NCBI GenBank assembly: GCA_001567255.1
Contig: LNBW01000022.1
Coordinates: forward strand, 48,080-112,079
Direction: 5' to 3'
DNA from: Bacteroidetes bacterium OLB9
Lineage (GTDB): Bacteria; Bacteroidota; Bacteroidia; Chitinophagales; Saprospiraceae
DNA length: 64,000 nucleotides
Shown piece by piece: positions 36,450-44,824 of the stretch (positions are counted from its first letter, which is position 1; each line of letters starts with the position of its first letter). The notes under the pieces were generated by a model. It was given only the letters and a program-made list of their open reading frames with translations, was not told the DNA's origin and searched no databases. The translations under genes and the position numbers were made by a program.

Positions 36450-37235
36450 TCATCCTTTTATCATCTTGAGTTTGTATCCTGCCCGCTTCAGACCAGCTAG
36501 AACGCCCTTGGCTCCGGGTAGATGAGCCGCTCCTATAGATACAAAAGTTGGATTAAGCTTGTAGTATTCAAGAATCTTTTCCACCATTCTCTCATTCCTT
36601 TCATAGATCATTATATTTCTTATCGCTCCTGTTTGCTTTTTTGAAAGCTTATACAACAGTACAGCATTGGCATCTGCATAAAGACGATTGAGTGTAAGTG
36701 TTTTCTTTCTTAACGATGAAATATTTCTTATACTATCCAGAAGTGTTTTGACCTGATAGTCTAAAGGAATAGCTAAGAGGACACGTATTTGGTCTTCCAC
36801 CGTTTCAACACCAACAACTTCCTTTCCTTCAGCCATTGCATACTGCCATAAATGATAATCTAATGGTTGATACTTCTGATTAGGTAATGATTTAGCAGAT
36901 AATAGATTAGACAAATAAAATGGTATTTTTTCATTGTAATGTGTAATATCAAAACCAAATGACTTTAGGATGATCTTGCGCGCCTTTTGGAATTTTTTCG
37001 GCTGAAGAACTCCTTCAAGGGTTAGTCCTTCAGGTAGATTAAAATGCGATGCTATATCCATATTTGAGGAAGCACTCAAATCCATCTCACCGGCATATGC
37101 AGCCACCCTGGAAATGTATTTCTTAGCTAACTCCGAAAAAGTGTAAGCTTCCTCTGTTCCTGTGTGCATAGTGCCAAAAATGTAATGGCACACTTCTGCA
37201 TCAACCTTGTACACTTTCCAAAGCAGAGATTTCAT
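36450..37235 (-). CDS. TraB/GumN family protein
   Basis: The 261-residue protein has the two halves of the TraB/GumN fold: YIFGTMHTGTEEAY with the GTxH-like motif near residue 21, and FVSIGAAHLPGAKGVLAGLKRAGYKL near the C-terminus with the GAxH motif. The family is thought to contain metalloprotease-like proteins, some involved in pheromone shutdown, but most are uncharacterised. No signal peptide is visible. It lies downstream of the Lrp gene on the same strand, beyond a terminator. Confidence 0.82.
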   Translation of the reverse strand: MKSLLWKVYKVDAEVCHYIFGTMHTGTEEAYTFSELAKKYISRVAAYAGEMDLSASSNMDIASHFNLPEGLTLEGVLQPKKFQKARKIILKSFGFDITHYNEKIPFYLSNLLSAKSLPNQKYQPLDYHLWQYAMAEGKEVVGVETVEDQIRVLLAIPLDYQVKTLLDSIRNISSLRKKTLTLNRLYADANAVLLYKLSKKQTGAIRNIMIYERNERMVEKILEYYKLNPTFVSIGAAHLPGAKGVLAGLKRAGYKLKMIKG

Positions 37236-37271
37236 ATATCAGACTTCAATAGGCATCAAGATGCTAAAAAT

Positions 37272-37313
37272 AAAAACAACCGCTACCCAATGGTATAGAA
37301 AGCGGTTGTTTTT
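37272..37313. terminator. Terminator after the Lrp family gene
   Basis: AAAAACAACCGCT (37272-37284) pairs with AGCGGTTGTTTTT (37301-37313), a perfect 13-bp stem with a 16-base loop and T-runs on both strands. It ends the minus-strand Lrp transcript. Confidence 0.85.
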
Positions 37314-37335
37314 AAGCTTTAAATTTTCTATAGTG

Positions 37336-37827
37336 TTAATCTTCACTTCCATTATCATAATCAAAAGGAAGAACAACATCTTTTTTAACTGTGGACAGTG
37401 TCATCAGTGTCTTCAATCTTTCGATCTCTTCAATCTGTGAAAGCGTTTTAAATAACAATTTTTCGTATGTCGGTATGTCCTTACAAACAATTTTCAACAG
37501 AAAATCAGCATCGCCTGTGATGATATAACATTCTGTGATTTCTGCTATATCTTTGATTTTGCTGATAAAATTATCCAGTGCATTAGGCTTATGCCATGCA
37601 AGCGACACTAGAACAAAAGTACCTACGTTAAGACCCATAGCGGCAGAATCCACTTTTGCATGGTAACTCTGGATAATTCCTGATTGCTCTAATTTCTTAA
37701 CACGTTCCAAAGTCGGCGCAGGAGATAAGCCAATTCTCTTTGACAACTCTAAATTTGTAATCTTGCTGTTCTCTTGAAGCATTTTTATAATCTTCAGATC
37801 GATTTTGTCCATCTTGTAGTCAGCCAT
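37336..37827 (-). CDS. Lrp/AsnC family transcriptional regulator
   Basis: The 163-residue protein has the N-terminal winged helix-turn-helix (IDLKIIKMLQENSKITNLELSKRIGLSPAPTLERVKKLEQSGII) and a C-terminal RAM ligand-binding domain with AEITECYIITGDADFLLKI and the segment FKTLSQIEEIERLKTLMTLS. Lrp/AsnC proteins respond to amino acids and form octamers. It stands alone, so its targets cannot be predicted; a role in amino acid supply is typical. Confidence 0.93.
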   Translation of the reverse strand: MADYKMDKIDLKIIKMLQENSKITNLELSKRIGLSPAPTLERVKKLEQSGIIQSYHAKVDSAAMGLNVGTFVLVSLAWHKPNALDNFISKIKDIAEITECYIITGDADFLLKIVCKDIPTYEKLLFKTLSQIEEIERLKTLMTLSTVKKDVVLPFDYDNGSED

Positions 37828-38000
37828 CTTAATTTTTTTAAAATTTTATTTTTAATTAATTAATAAATAAGTCGCAAATAAAATATTATTCGTCGTAAGT
37901 TATTTAAAGTAAACGCAAGAGTTTTATTTTTGTTCTATATACTTCATAAAAAAACATAATAAATTGCATTTTTTTACAATTCCTAAAAACATCCAGTACA

Positions 38001-38029
38001 AAAAAGCCAAAGATGGTTACATCTTTGGC
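38001..38029 (-). terminator. Intrinsic terminator of the 110-aa exported protein gene
   Basis: GCCAAAGAT (38006-38014) and ATCTTTGGC (38021-38029) form a 9-bp stem with a 6-base loop; on the minus strand five or six T follow. Confidence 0.8.
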
Positions 38030-38061
38030 CAACTAAACAATTAAAATATGAAAAATATTAA

Positions 38062-38394
38062 CTAACTAACCTTAAAAACTACCGGCAGAGTGTAAAATTT
38101 TCCTCTTTCCAGATTACTCACTGGAATCTTCTTGTAATTCATACCACTTTTTATCAATTGATCCAAAAATCTATTACTGGTACTTACAACAATGATCTCA
38201 TCTTGGTCATTGACAAAAAATTTAATATTCACTCTAACATCTTCCTTAAGTAGGCTGGTGCAATCTAAATCGGATAAAATTTTTTGGATTGCAACAGTCT
38301 CAGGAGTTTTAGCAAAATGGGTGGCATTTGCATTAATAAACTGACTTGTTGCTATAAAGCATAACGTCAAAAATAAAGCTTTTAGTGTGTTCAT
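38062..38394 (-). CDS. Small exported protein of unknown function
   Basis: The 110-residue protein starts MNTLKALFLTLCFIATSQFIN, a signal peptide, with cleavage probably after ANA near residue 24. The mature part has one Cys and contains VRVNIKFFVNDQDEIIVVST, which resembles small Bacteroidota periplasmic proteins with a TonB-C-like beta fold. No family is certain. It has its own terminator. The ATG two codons further upstream (38400) is also possible. Confidence 0.6.
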   Translation of the reverse strand: MNTLKALFLTLCFIATSQFINANATHFAKTPETVAIQKILSDLDCTSLLKEDVRVNIKFFVNDQDEIIVVSTSNRFLDQLIKSGMNYKKIPVSNLERGKFYTLPVVFKVS

Positions 38395-38532
38395 AATCAA
38401 CTGGTTTTAAAAAATTATAAAATAAAATCAAATACACCTATATGACTTCATTTTCAATATAACCGTTGCAAACTCACATACTCAAAAAGCGTTTTTACGT
38501 CCAATGAGCCTAATCACAAGACAAAGAAGCCT

Positions 38533-38562
38533 TTTGTGACGACAAAAAATTGTATATTTTTG
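38533..38562 (+). promoter_or_regulatory. Bacteroidota-type promoter of proC
   Basis: TTTG at 38533-38536, an 18-base spacer and TATTTTTG at 38555-38562. The transcript start near 38569 excludes an in-frame TTG at 38536 and supports ATG 38584. Confidence 0.55.
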
Positions 38563-38583
38563 CAGCTTTTAAAATCAATATCC

Positions 38584-39391
38584 ATGAAAATAGCCATTGT
38601 AGGGTGTGGAACGATGGGCCTTGCATTTGCAAGATCCTTTTTAAAATATAATCTTGTAGAGAAAAAAAATCTCCTTCTGGTTGAAAAAAGTCAATCGAGA
38701 TGCGAAATGCTTTCAGAGAATAAGGAAGGTGTTGTAGTCAACATCGTTTCATCACAGATAGCAGATTATGATCTCGTCATTCTTGCTGTTAAGCCACAGG
38801 ACTTTCCGGAGATGGCTAATGAACTAAGTAAAGTATTGTCCAAAGATCAGATTATTCTTTCTATTATGGCCGGTATTCCAATCGTGCGCATTCAAGATGC
38901 ACTACAGCATCTGTCTGTCGTGCGTGCCATGCCCAATACTCCGGCTATGCTAGGTATGGGTATCACAGGTTTTACAGCAGCCGAAGGCATTGGAATAGGA
39001 AAACTCTTTAAAATTGAAAATTTACTCAATGCCACTGGTCGATCTGTTTACTTTGAGAATGAATCCATGCTGGATGCTGTAACTGCCCTTAGTGGTAGCG
39101 GCCCCGCTTATTTTTACTTTATTGTCAAAAACATGGTAGAAGCAGGTAAACGCATGGGGTTTGATGAAAGTACAGCACTACAATTTGTAAAGCAAACCAT
39201 GCTAGGTGCATACCATCTGATCAATAATGCAGAAATGAATCTCGACGATCTGATTAAAGCAGTCGCTTCAAAAGGAGGTACAACTGAGGCCGCTCTGAAA
39301 AAAATTTGAAGAAAAAGGCTTATCAGATGCTCTGATTTCCGGTATTCTCGATGCAGAAAAAAGAGCCAAAGAGCTTTCACAATGGAAGTAA
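38584..39391 (+). CDS. proC: Pyrroline-5-carboxylate reductase (frameshifted)
   Basis: ProC reduces pyrroline-5-carboxylate to proline. The Rossmann motif IAIVGCGTMGLAFARSF starts at residue 2. VVRAMPNTPAMLGMGITGF, ALSGSGPAYFYFIVKNMVEAG and SKGGTTEAALKK follow. The frame stops at 39309, but FEEKGLSDALISGILDAEKRAKELSQWK, the normal C-terminus, lies in the next frame. It is restored by removing one A from the seven-A run at 39298-39304. Corrected length is about 269 residues, which is normal. An assembly error is the simplest explanation. Confidence 0.9.
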
Positions 39392-39403
39392 GCAAAATCT
39401 TTA

Positions 39404-40563
39404 TTACGGCTTCGTATAAAATCGATTGACAAAACTAACGGTCTGGTCAAATATCGGCTTAGTAAACTGTATGAATAAGTCCTGATGTGGTGGTGGCATC
39501 AATGACACAGAATTTACCTTTTTCTTCTGATCATCGTTCAGAGCCCGCTCGTCACCATTAAAAGATGCCCATTCATTGACCCAAACATATTTACCAGGAA
39601 AGGAATTATGCTCCAGCACCCTATTATTATTTGCATCCATGATTTGTACCGACAAAATACCTTGAGAGATTACTTCTCGCTTGTAGTTTGTAAATTTAGC
39701 CTTGACAGTACCATATACATCTTGCTTTTTATCATTGATTGTCGTAGTACCTACTAGAACACTGTCTTTTGTTACCTCATAGGTATTTTTACTTTCCACC
39801 ATATTGCCTACTGAAAAATCCTCAAAATTTAGCAACAATATTTGATCCGGGCTTTTGAGTCCTTCATTTTTAGCTTCCTCATAAGTATAAAATCTAATAA
39901 ACTTATCTCTGGTCACACCTGCTATTTTACTCATGAGATTATTGTAGAAAAAATCTGCTGTGAGCTGATATTGACCGGGTGTCATAGGTTTTTGAACACA
40001 CACTTTTAGAGTAGCTTCATAGAGTGCATCTTCTATCATTTTATTTACATCTTTGTATCCTGGGACGTAATCATTGGCCTTAACAAACAGATAGTAAGCT
40101 TCTCTTGCTGAATAAATGGTATGCTGCTTCAATTGATCCAATCCAAGATTATATGATTCTTCAGCTGCTTTTGGCAATACTTCACCTAGCTCCTTATTAT
40201 ATTTTTGAGGAGTCGGTATCAATTCCAATGCTTTAGGACAATGAAAGATGGCATCGGCCATTGTATTGAGTGCAATATATTCATCAGCTGTAATTGAATA
40301 TTTATTCAGAGATTTTAATTCTATCGCCTCCTGGATTTTTCTAAGACTAGCGGATTTGGCTAGTGGATAAGCCTTCAACAATACCTCTTTGGATTTTTTA
40401 CTTCCGGGACTGGTACGTAAATGCTCAACTGCCTGCATTGTAGCTTTGTAATAATCGCCTCTCTCCAATGACTTTTTACTTGATGAACATCCATTAGAAA
40501 TCAATATTACAGCTACAAAAGCTATCCAAAAAAACGTTTTTTTATATTAAATGATAATTTCAT
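39404..40563 (-). CDS. Lipoprotein of unknown function (frameshifted signal peptide)
   Basis: The gene encodes about 386 residues of mostly helical, possibly TPR-like sequence (ALELIPTPQKYNKELGEVLPKAAEESYNLGLDQLKQH), followed by a beta-rich C-terminal part (ILLLNFEDFSVGNMVESKNTYEVT). The open frame begins at TTG 40504 with ISNGCSSSK. The ATG at 40563 starts a matching lipoprotein signal in another frame (MKLSFNIKKRFF), which joins as FWIAFVAVILISNGC if one base is added to the seven-A run at 40528-40534. The lipobox is then ISNGC. I do not recognise a family. Confidence 0.65.
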
Positions 40564-40665
40564 AATAAATTATTTCAGGGGTATTTGTTTTATAATGCAA
40601 AAATAAAACAAGATTTTATTCTAACAAATCATACATAAATAAATCATATGTGTTCTCTATTGCAT

Positions 40666-41060
40666 TCAACGTATAAAATCTATACGCTTTTCGTTTTCAT
40701 AACTTGGTATGATTTTTAGTGCTTTGAGATATTCAATCATACTTTCTGCAGTCGGTTTGAATAGTGATGTTCCCGGATCATTATGCTCATAATCATATAC
40801 TGTAGCCATATAATTATTCATCGCTACTGTATAAATACGATCCAACTGCATCGGGACTCCGTCAGGTGTATAAATATCCACATTTGCCACTTCACCACCA
40901 GAAGTCATGGTAGATACTGCTTTCATTCCTGATGGATAAATAGGGCGGTTTTCATCAAATTTATAAGCCATTTTAAACAAACTTTTGATCTCTGCACCGG
41001 AGAGTTTAAACAGCACCATTTCATTGCCAAATAATCCATCAAATAGACTTGCATCACATT
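40666..41060 (-). pseudogene. Truncated 5'-nucleotidase, C-terminal domain remnant
   Basis: The open frame codes for about 130 residues, starting after an in-frame TAG near 41060. SLFDGLFGNEMVLFKLSGAEIKSLFKMAYKF and LDRIYTVAMNNYMATVYDYEHND match the C-terminal (substrate-binding) domain of periplasmic 5'-nucleotidases / UshA-like enzymes. The whole N-terminal metallophosphatase domain, and the start of this domain, are missing. The DUF6787-like gene lies where they should be. It is thus likely a broken remnant. An ATG at 41019 could start a short peptide, but it lacks a complete domain. Confidence 0.65.
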
Positions 41061-41088
41061 CACACGCTTCCTATAAAGTATTTATATT

Positions 41089-41409
41089 TCATATTGAATA
41101 GGAAAACGTGATAAGACTTAGTCTTTGCCTTTCAATATTCCAATTTTTCAAAGCCATCTTTTTAAGGTAGTTTACAAAAAAACGAAACTGCCCAAATGGA
41201 ATACTCACAACCAGTACCGTCAGCGGCCACAACAAAGTGACAAGTGGGACGTATATCAGCCAGTAAATAAAATCTTTTTCTGACAGAAATAATTGCAACA
41301 ACATAGCACTGATCTTAGCGCAGAGGCTACCGCCGATGGCAAAAGTTGTAAAAATAAGCCAGAACTGCAACCACCCTACTTTCCACTTGGATCTCAGTTT
41401 TTCAAACAT
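41089..41409 (-). CDS. DUF6787-like small membrane protein
   Basis: The 106-residue protein has two membrane helices (LQFWLIFTTFAIGGSLCAKI and IYWLIYVPLVTLLWPLTVLVV), followed by IPFGQFRFFVNYLKKM. The GQFxFFxxxxKK pattern after the second helix is what I recall of the DUF6787 family of Bacteroidota. The function is unknown. The C-terminal tail (NWNIERQRLSLITFSYSI) is not obviously part of the family and may be extended at the break next to the 5'-nucleotidase remnant. Confidence 0.6.
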   Translation of the reverse strand: MFEKLRSKWKVGWLQFWLIFTTFAIGGSLCAKISAMLLQLFLSEKDFIYWLIYVPLVTLLWPLTVLVVSIPFGQFRFFVNYLKKMALKNWNIERQRLSLITFSYSI

Positions 41410-41568
41410 ATATTTCTAAATATTATATACCTTATGATTTAAATTATAATCGACCAATGAATGGCAAAGGTAAGATAAAGTGTGAGATAATTTATACTTT
41501 GGAGCAATACCAATAAGATACACAACACCTTGAAATCAATTCCTGTCACATAAGCACAAGTGCAAACA

Positions 41569-43872
41569 TCAAATACTGTCTAAAACTTCTCCAAGATGCC
41601 TTACCAAGTCTTTAGCATTCTGCTCACTAAAAGTTAGTGGAGGTTTGATTTTCAGCACATTATGAAGCGGCCCATCTGTACTGAGCAAGAAGCCGCGCTC
41701 TTTCATAGCTTCCACCACCACATTGAGTTCTTCTACTGCAGGGGTTTTGGTAATACGATCACCAACCATCTCCACACCAATAAACAGCCCATGTCCTCGC
41801 ACATCGCCGATGATAGGATACTTATTCTGCAACTGGCGAAGACCGGAGAGTAGAAGATTACCTGTCCGTAATGCGTGTGCCTGTAAATTTTCATTTTTTA
41901 ATACTTTCAGTACAGCACTACCGGTAGCCATTGAGACAGGGTTTCCACCGAAAGTGTTGAAATATTCCATGCCATTATTAAAGGCATCAGCAATTTCATC
42001 CGTGACAACCACTGCTGCTAGTGGATGACCATTGCCGATAGGCTTGCCTAATACTACAATATCAGGTTCTACTTCCTGTAGTTCAAATCCCCAGAAACAA
42101 CTGCCTACCCTACCAAAACCAACTTGTACTTCATCAGCAATGCATAACCCGCCATATTGGTGTACGTACTCATATACTTTCTTAAGATAGCCATTGGGCA
42201 GTGGAATTTGTCCGCCAACACCCAACAGCGTCTCACAGATAAATGCTGCAATAGGTTTATCGTCAGCAGTCATCTGGCACAACAATTCCAATATTTGAGC
42301 CGCATATTTTTCTCCAGCATTCTGGTCATCAGACTGAAAACATCCACGATATAAATCAGGAGATAACGCTTTGTGGATGTACGGCTTCTGGCCGCTGCCT
42401 CCTTGTCCGTCAAATTTGTACGGACTCATTTCTATTGCTAGAGTAGATGTACCATGATAAGCATGATCCAATACTACAATATCCTTTCGACCAGTATATT
42501 GTCTTGCCATTCGGATGGCCAAGTCATTAGCTTCACTACCTGAGTTGACAAAATAACATACATTAAGCTTTTCAGGCAATAGTTGTGTCAACTCTTTGGC
42601 ATAACTGACCATTAGATCACTAAGGTATCTGGTATTCGTATTGAGTACAGCTATCTGATGCTGCATCGTACGGACTATGTCAGGATGGCAGTGACCAACA
42701 TGACTGACATTATTAACACAATCGATGTAGGTGCGCCCCTTGTCATCATATAGATACTGGAGTGCTCCTTTTACAATTTTGAGCGGCTGTTGATAGCTGA
42801 TGCTCAGGTTACGACCAATATGCTTTTTGCGATCACTGAGTAAAGCAACATAATCCTCATTTTCATTAATGAGCGGTGCAAAATCGCATGCCTTTCTAAA
42901 AGTATCTGCGGCTTTAATCGGATTGGTACAAATGAGTTTTTGCAGTAAGTCCCAGGCTTGTGTATCTGTTAAAAAGTGGTGGGCATTATTGCTCTTTTTT
43001 TGCATCTGTGTCGCCGACTGCGTGACACTGATACTTAGCCTAGATGCAATCAGATAATATAGCAAATCAATCTCCTGAAGCTGCAAAGGATAGACACGAT
43101 GATATGCCCCTATTACCCAGGATGCCTTCTCAATCGGATCATTCGTGTCGAGCATAGCATAGGTACAAGCAATGGCGAGATTGTTGATCAATGCAGACCA
43201 TACCATATCGCCAAAATCAATAAGTCCTACTACTTTATCATCGCTAACCAGGACATTATAATCATTTGCATCATTGTGGATTATGGCTTTTCGCAAATGA
43301 TTGAGTTTAGGGAATACTTCTGTATGAAACTGCAGTAAAAAATATCCTGCTATTCTTCTTTTTTCAGGATCATGGATATTTTGTAGGTGCTCTACTGCAT
43401 CTGATGCACGACAGATATCCCAACTCAAATATCGCTCAGCAGCAGAAATATATAACCCATTCAGGATGCTGTCCATCTCTCCCAAAAATGCGCCCAAGCT
43501 TTCATACAATTTTCTATCTTTATCTAACCAATTCACCCAAAAATCTCCTTCTATCCATGACAACACTCTTATGTATTGTACTTTTCCACCTGAAGAAGAA
43601 ATTGTTATAAGTTCATCATTTAAATTAGGTATATGGACAGGAAAATGACCTTTCATGTTCGATATTGAAAGTAATTTCATCACCTCTGCCTGTGCTTGTA
43701 AAAAGTCCAGACACGAACTAGCCGTTGATATCTTGAAAATAAACTTTTCGCCTTGTTGAGTTTCCAGTAAAAAATTTATGTCTTCATAACCGGAAAGTGG
43801 TTTTGCTTCTGCTATTATGCCGTAAGCTTCACGGGCTATTTTCTGTACTCTATGAATATCTTGACTTATCAT
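41569..43872 (-). CDS. Kinase-aminotransferase fusion (APH-like + class III aminotransferase)
   Basis: The 767-residue protein joins two enzymes. Residues about 1-335 form an aminoglycoside phosphotransferase / choline kinase-like domain with IIHNDANDYNVLV near residue 203 and GLIDFGDMVWS. Residues about 350-767 form a class III PLP aminotransferase domain with YFVNSGSEANDLAIRMAR, VLDHAYHGTSTLAIEMSP, CIADEVQVGFGR and the PLP lysine in VVLGKPIGNGHPLA near residue 610. Related fusions of the AGXT2L / phospho-lyase group often carry an additional M23-like domain; it is absent here. The substrate may be a phosphorylated amino alcohol such as hydroxylysine or ethanolamine phosphate; this is inference. 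Confidence 0.8.
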   Translation of the reverse strand: MISQDIHRVQKIAREAYGIIAEAKPLSGYEDINFLLETQQGEKFIFKISTASSCLDFLQAQAEVMKLLSISNMKGHFPVHIPNLNDELITISSSGGKVQYIRVLSWIEGDFWVNWLDKDRKLYESLGAFLGEMDSILNGLYISAAERYLSWDICRASDAVEHLQNIHDPEKRRIAGYFLLQFHTEVFPKLNHLRKAIIHNDANDYNVLVSDDKVVGLIDFGDMVWSALINNLAIACTYAMLDTNDPIEKASWVIGAYHRVYPLQLQEIDLLYYLIASRLSISVTQSATQMQKKSNNAHHFLTDTQAWDLLQKLICTNPIKAADTFRKACDFAPLINENEDYVALLSDRKKHIGRNLSISYQQPLKIVKGALQYLYDDKGRTYIDCVNNVSHVGHCHPDIVRTMQHQIAVLNTNTRYLSDLMVSYAKELTQLLPEKLNVCYFVNSGSEANDLAIRMARQYTGRKDIVVLDHAYHGTSTLAIEMSPYKFDGQGGSGQKPYIHKALSPDLYRGCFQSDDQNAGEKYAAQILELLCQMTADDKPIAAFICETLLGVGGQIPLPNGYLKKVYEYVHQYGGLCIADEVQVGFGRVGSCFWGFELQEVEPDIVVLGKPIGNGHPLAAVVVTDEIADAFNNGMEYFNTFGGNPVSMATGSAVLKVLKNENLQAHALRTGNLLLSGLRQLQNKYPIIGDVRGHGLFIGVEMVGDRITKTPAVEELNVVVEAMKERGFLLSTDGPLHNVLKIKPPLTFSEQNAKDLVRHLGEVLDSI

Positions 43873-44235
43873 ATTTTTCTTAAATAACTATCAAAATTAG
43901 CACTAGTTTTCAATAAATTATCACAAAAACTTTATTATAGCATGGATTACATTGAAATCAATAAGCACCTTAGCTCCTAATTATTAGTTCAAAACTAGCA
44001 AAACCTCATTAATATCTTAACTCCATCCAAATAATATATCTATCGATAAGGCTAAGATAAAATTACAATCATTATATATGACAATTTTATAATTTATAAC
44101 ATCCGATAATACATTATAATTATATATAAATATTAATTTTAATATACCAACTTGCCTATAAAATTTGTTAAAAAAAGACATTGTTCATCAACCTTATCAG
44201 GTAGCATACGTTAGTTAGTAAAAATTTCAAATCTG
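43873..44235. other. Non-coding AT-rich stretch, nothing recognised
   Basis: This 363-base gap between divergent genes is very AT-rich and shows no RNA gene, repeat or convincing small reading frame. It presumably holds the promoters of both neighbours, but no clean TTTG / TAnnTTTG pair was identified. Confidence 0.4.
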
Positions 44236-44793
44236 ATGAACTGGAACTCCTATATAGAAGATTTTGATGCTATTTTATCAACCGAAAACCCGGAACCACC
44301 ATACGACAATCCCGAGTATTTAGAATTTACAAAACTCAATAGTGCGCGCCTCAAAAGATGGATTAAAACAGCACAGATACAAGAGACAACAATTGCAACT
44401 ATTGAAGCCATCCAGCAGCCACAAAATTGGATTGTGATCACAGAACACTGGTGTGGTGATGCCGCTCACATCGTACCCATACTTTACAAAATGTCCACGC
44501 TTAATGAGAAGATCAAATTTTCGATTCAGCTACGAGATAGTGATTCTGAAATTGACAAATACCTTACCAATGGTTCGAAATCTATTCCCATCCTTGTGGT
44601 CAGAGATCAGGAAGGCAAGGACTGGTTCCATTGGGGGCCACGACCAAAAGCAGCTCAGGATATGTTTATCGATTTGAAAAATAAAAATACTAGCTTTGAG
44701 GAATCAATCGAAGTATTGCAGAATTACTACAATAAAGATAAGTCACTGAGCATCCAACAAGAAGTCACAGCCTTATTGAAACAAACACTTTAA
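44236..44793 (+). CDS. Thioredoxin-like family protein
   Basis: The 185-residue protein has a helical N-terminus and a thioredoxin-like part with NWIVITEHWCGDAAHIVPILYKM near residue 73, where only the first Cys of a CxxC motif is present (C-G-D-A). KSIPILVVRDQEGKDWFHWGPRP follows, with the cis-Pro. This single-Cys variant matches the cytoplasmic Bacteroidota thioredoxin-family proteins often annotated only as thioredoxin family; its reaction is unknown. It lies 31 bases upstream of the GH95 gene. Confidence 0.75.
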   Translation: MNWNSYIEDFDAILSTENPEPPYDNPEYLEFTKLNSARLKRWIKTAQIQETTIATIEAIQQPQNWIVITEHWCGDAAHIVPILYKMSTLNEKIKFSIQLRDSDSEIDKYLTNGSKSIPILVVRDQEGKDWFHWGPRPKAAQDMFIDLKNKNTSFEESIEVLQNYYNKDKSLSIQQEVTALLKQTL

Positions 44794-44824
44794 TTATCCT
44801 TAGCTTTGTAGCAAAAAAGATACA

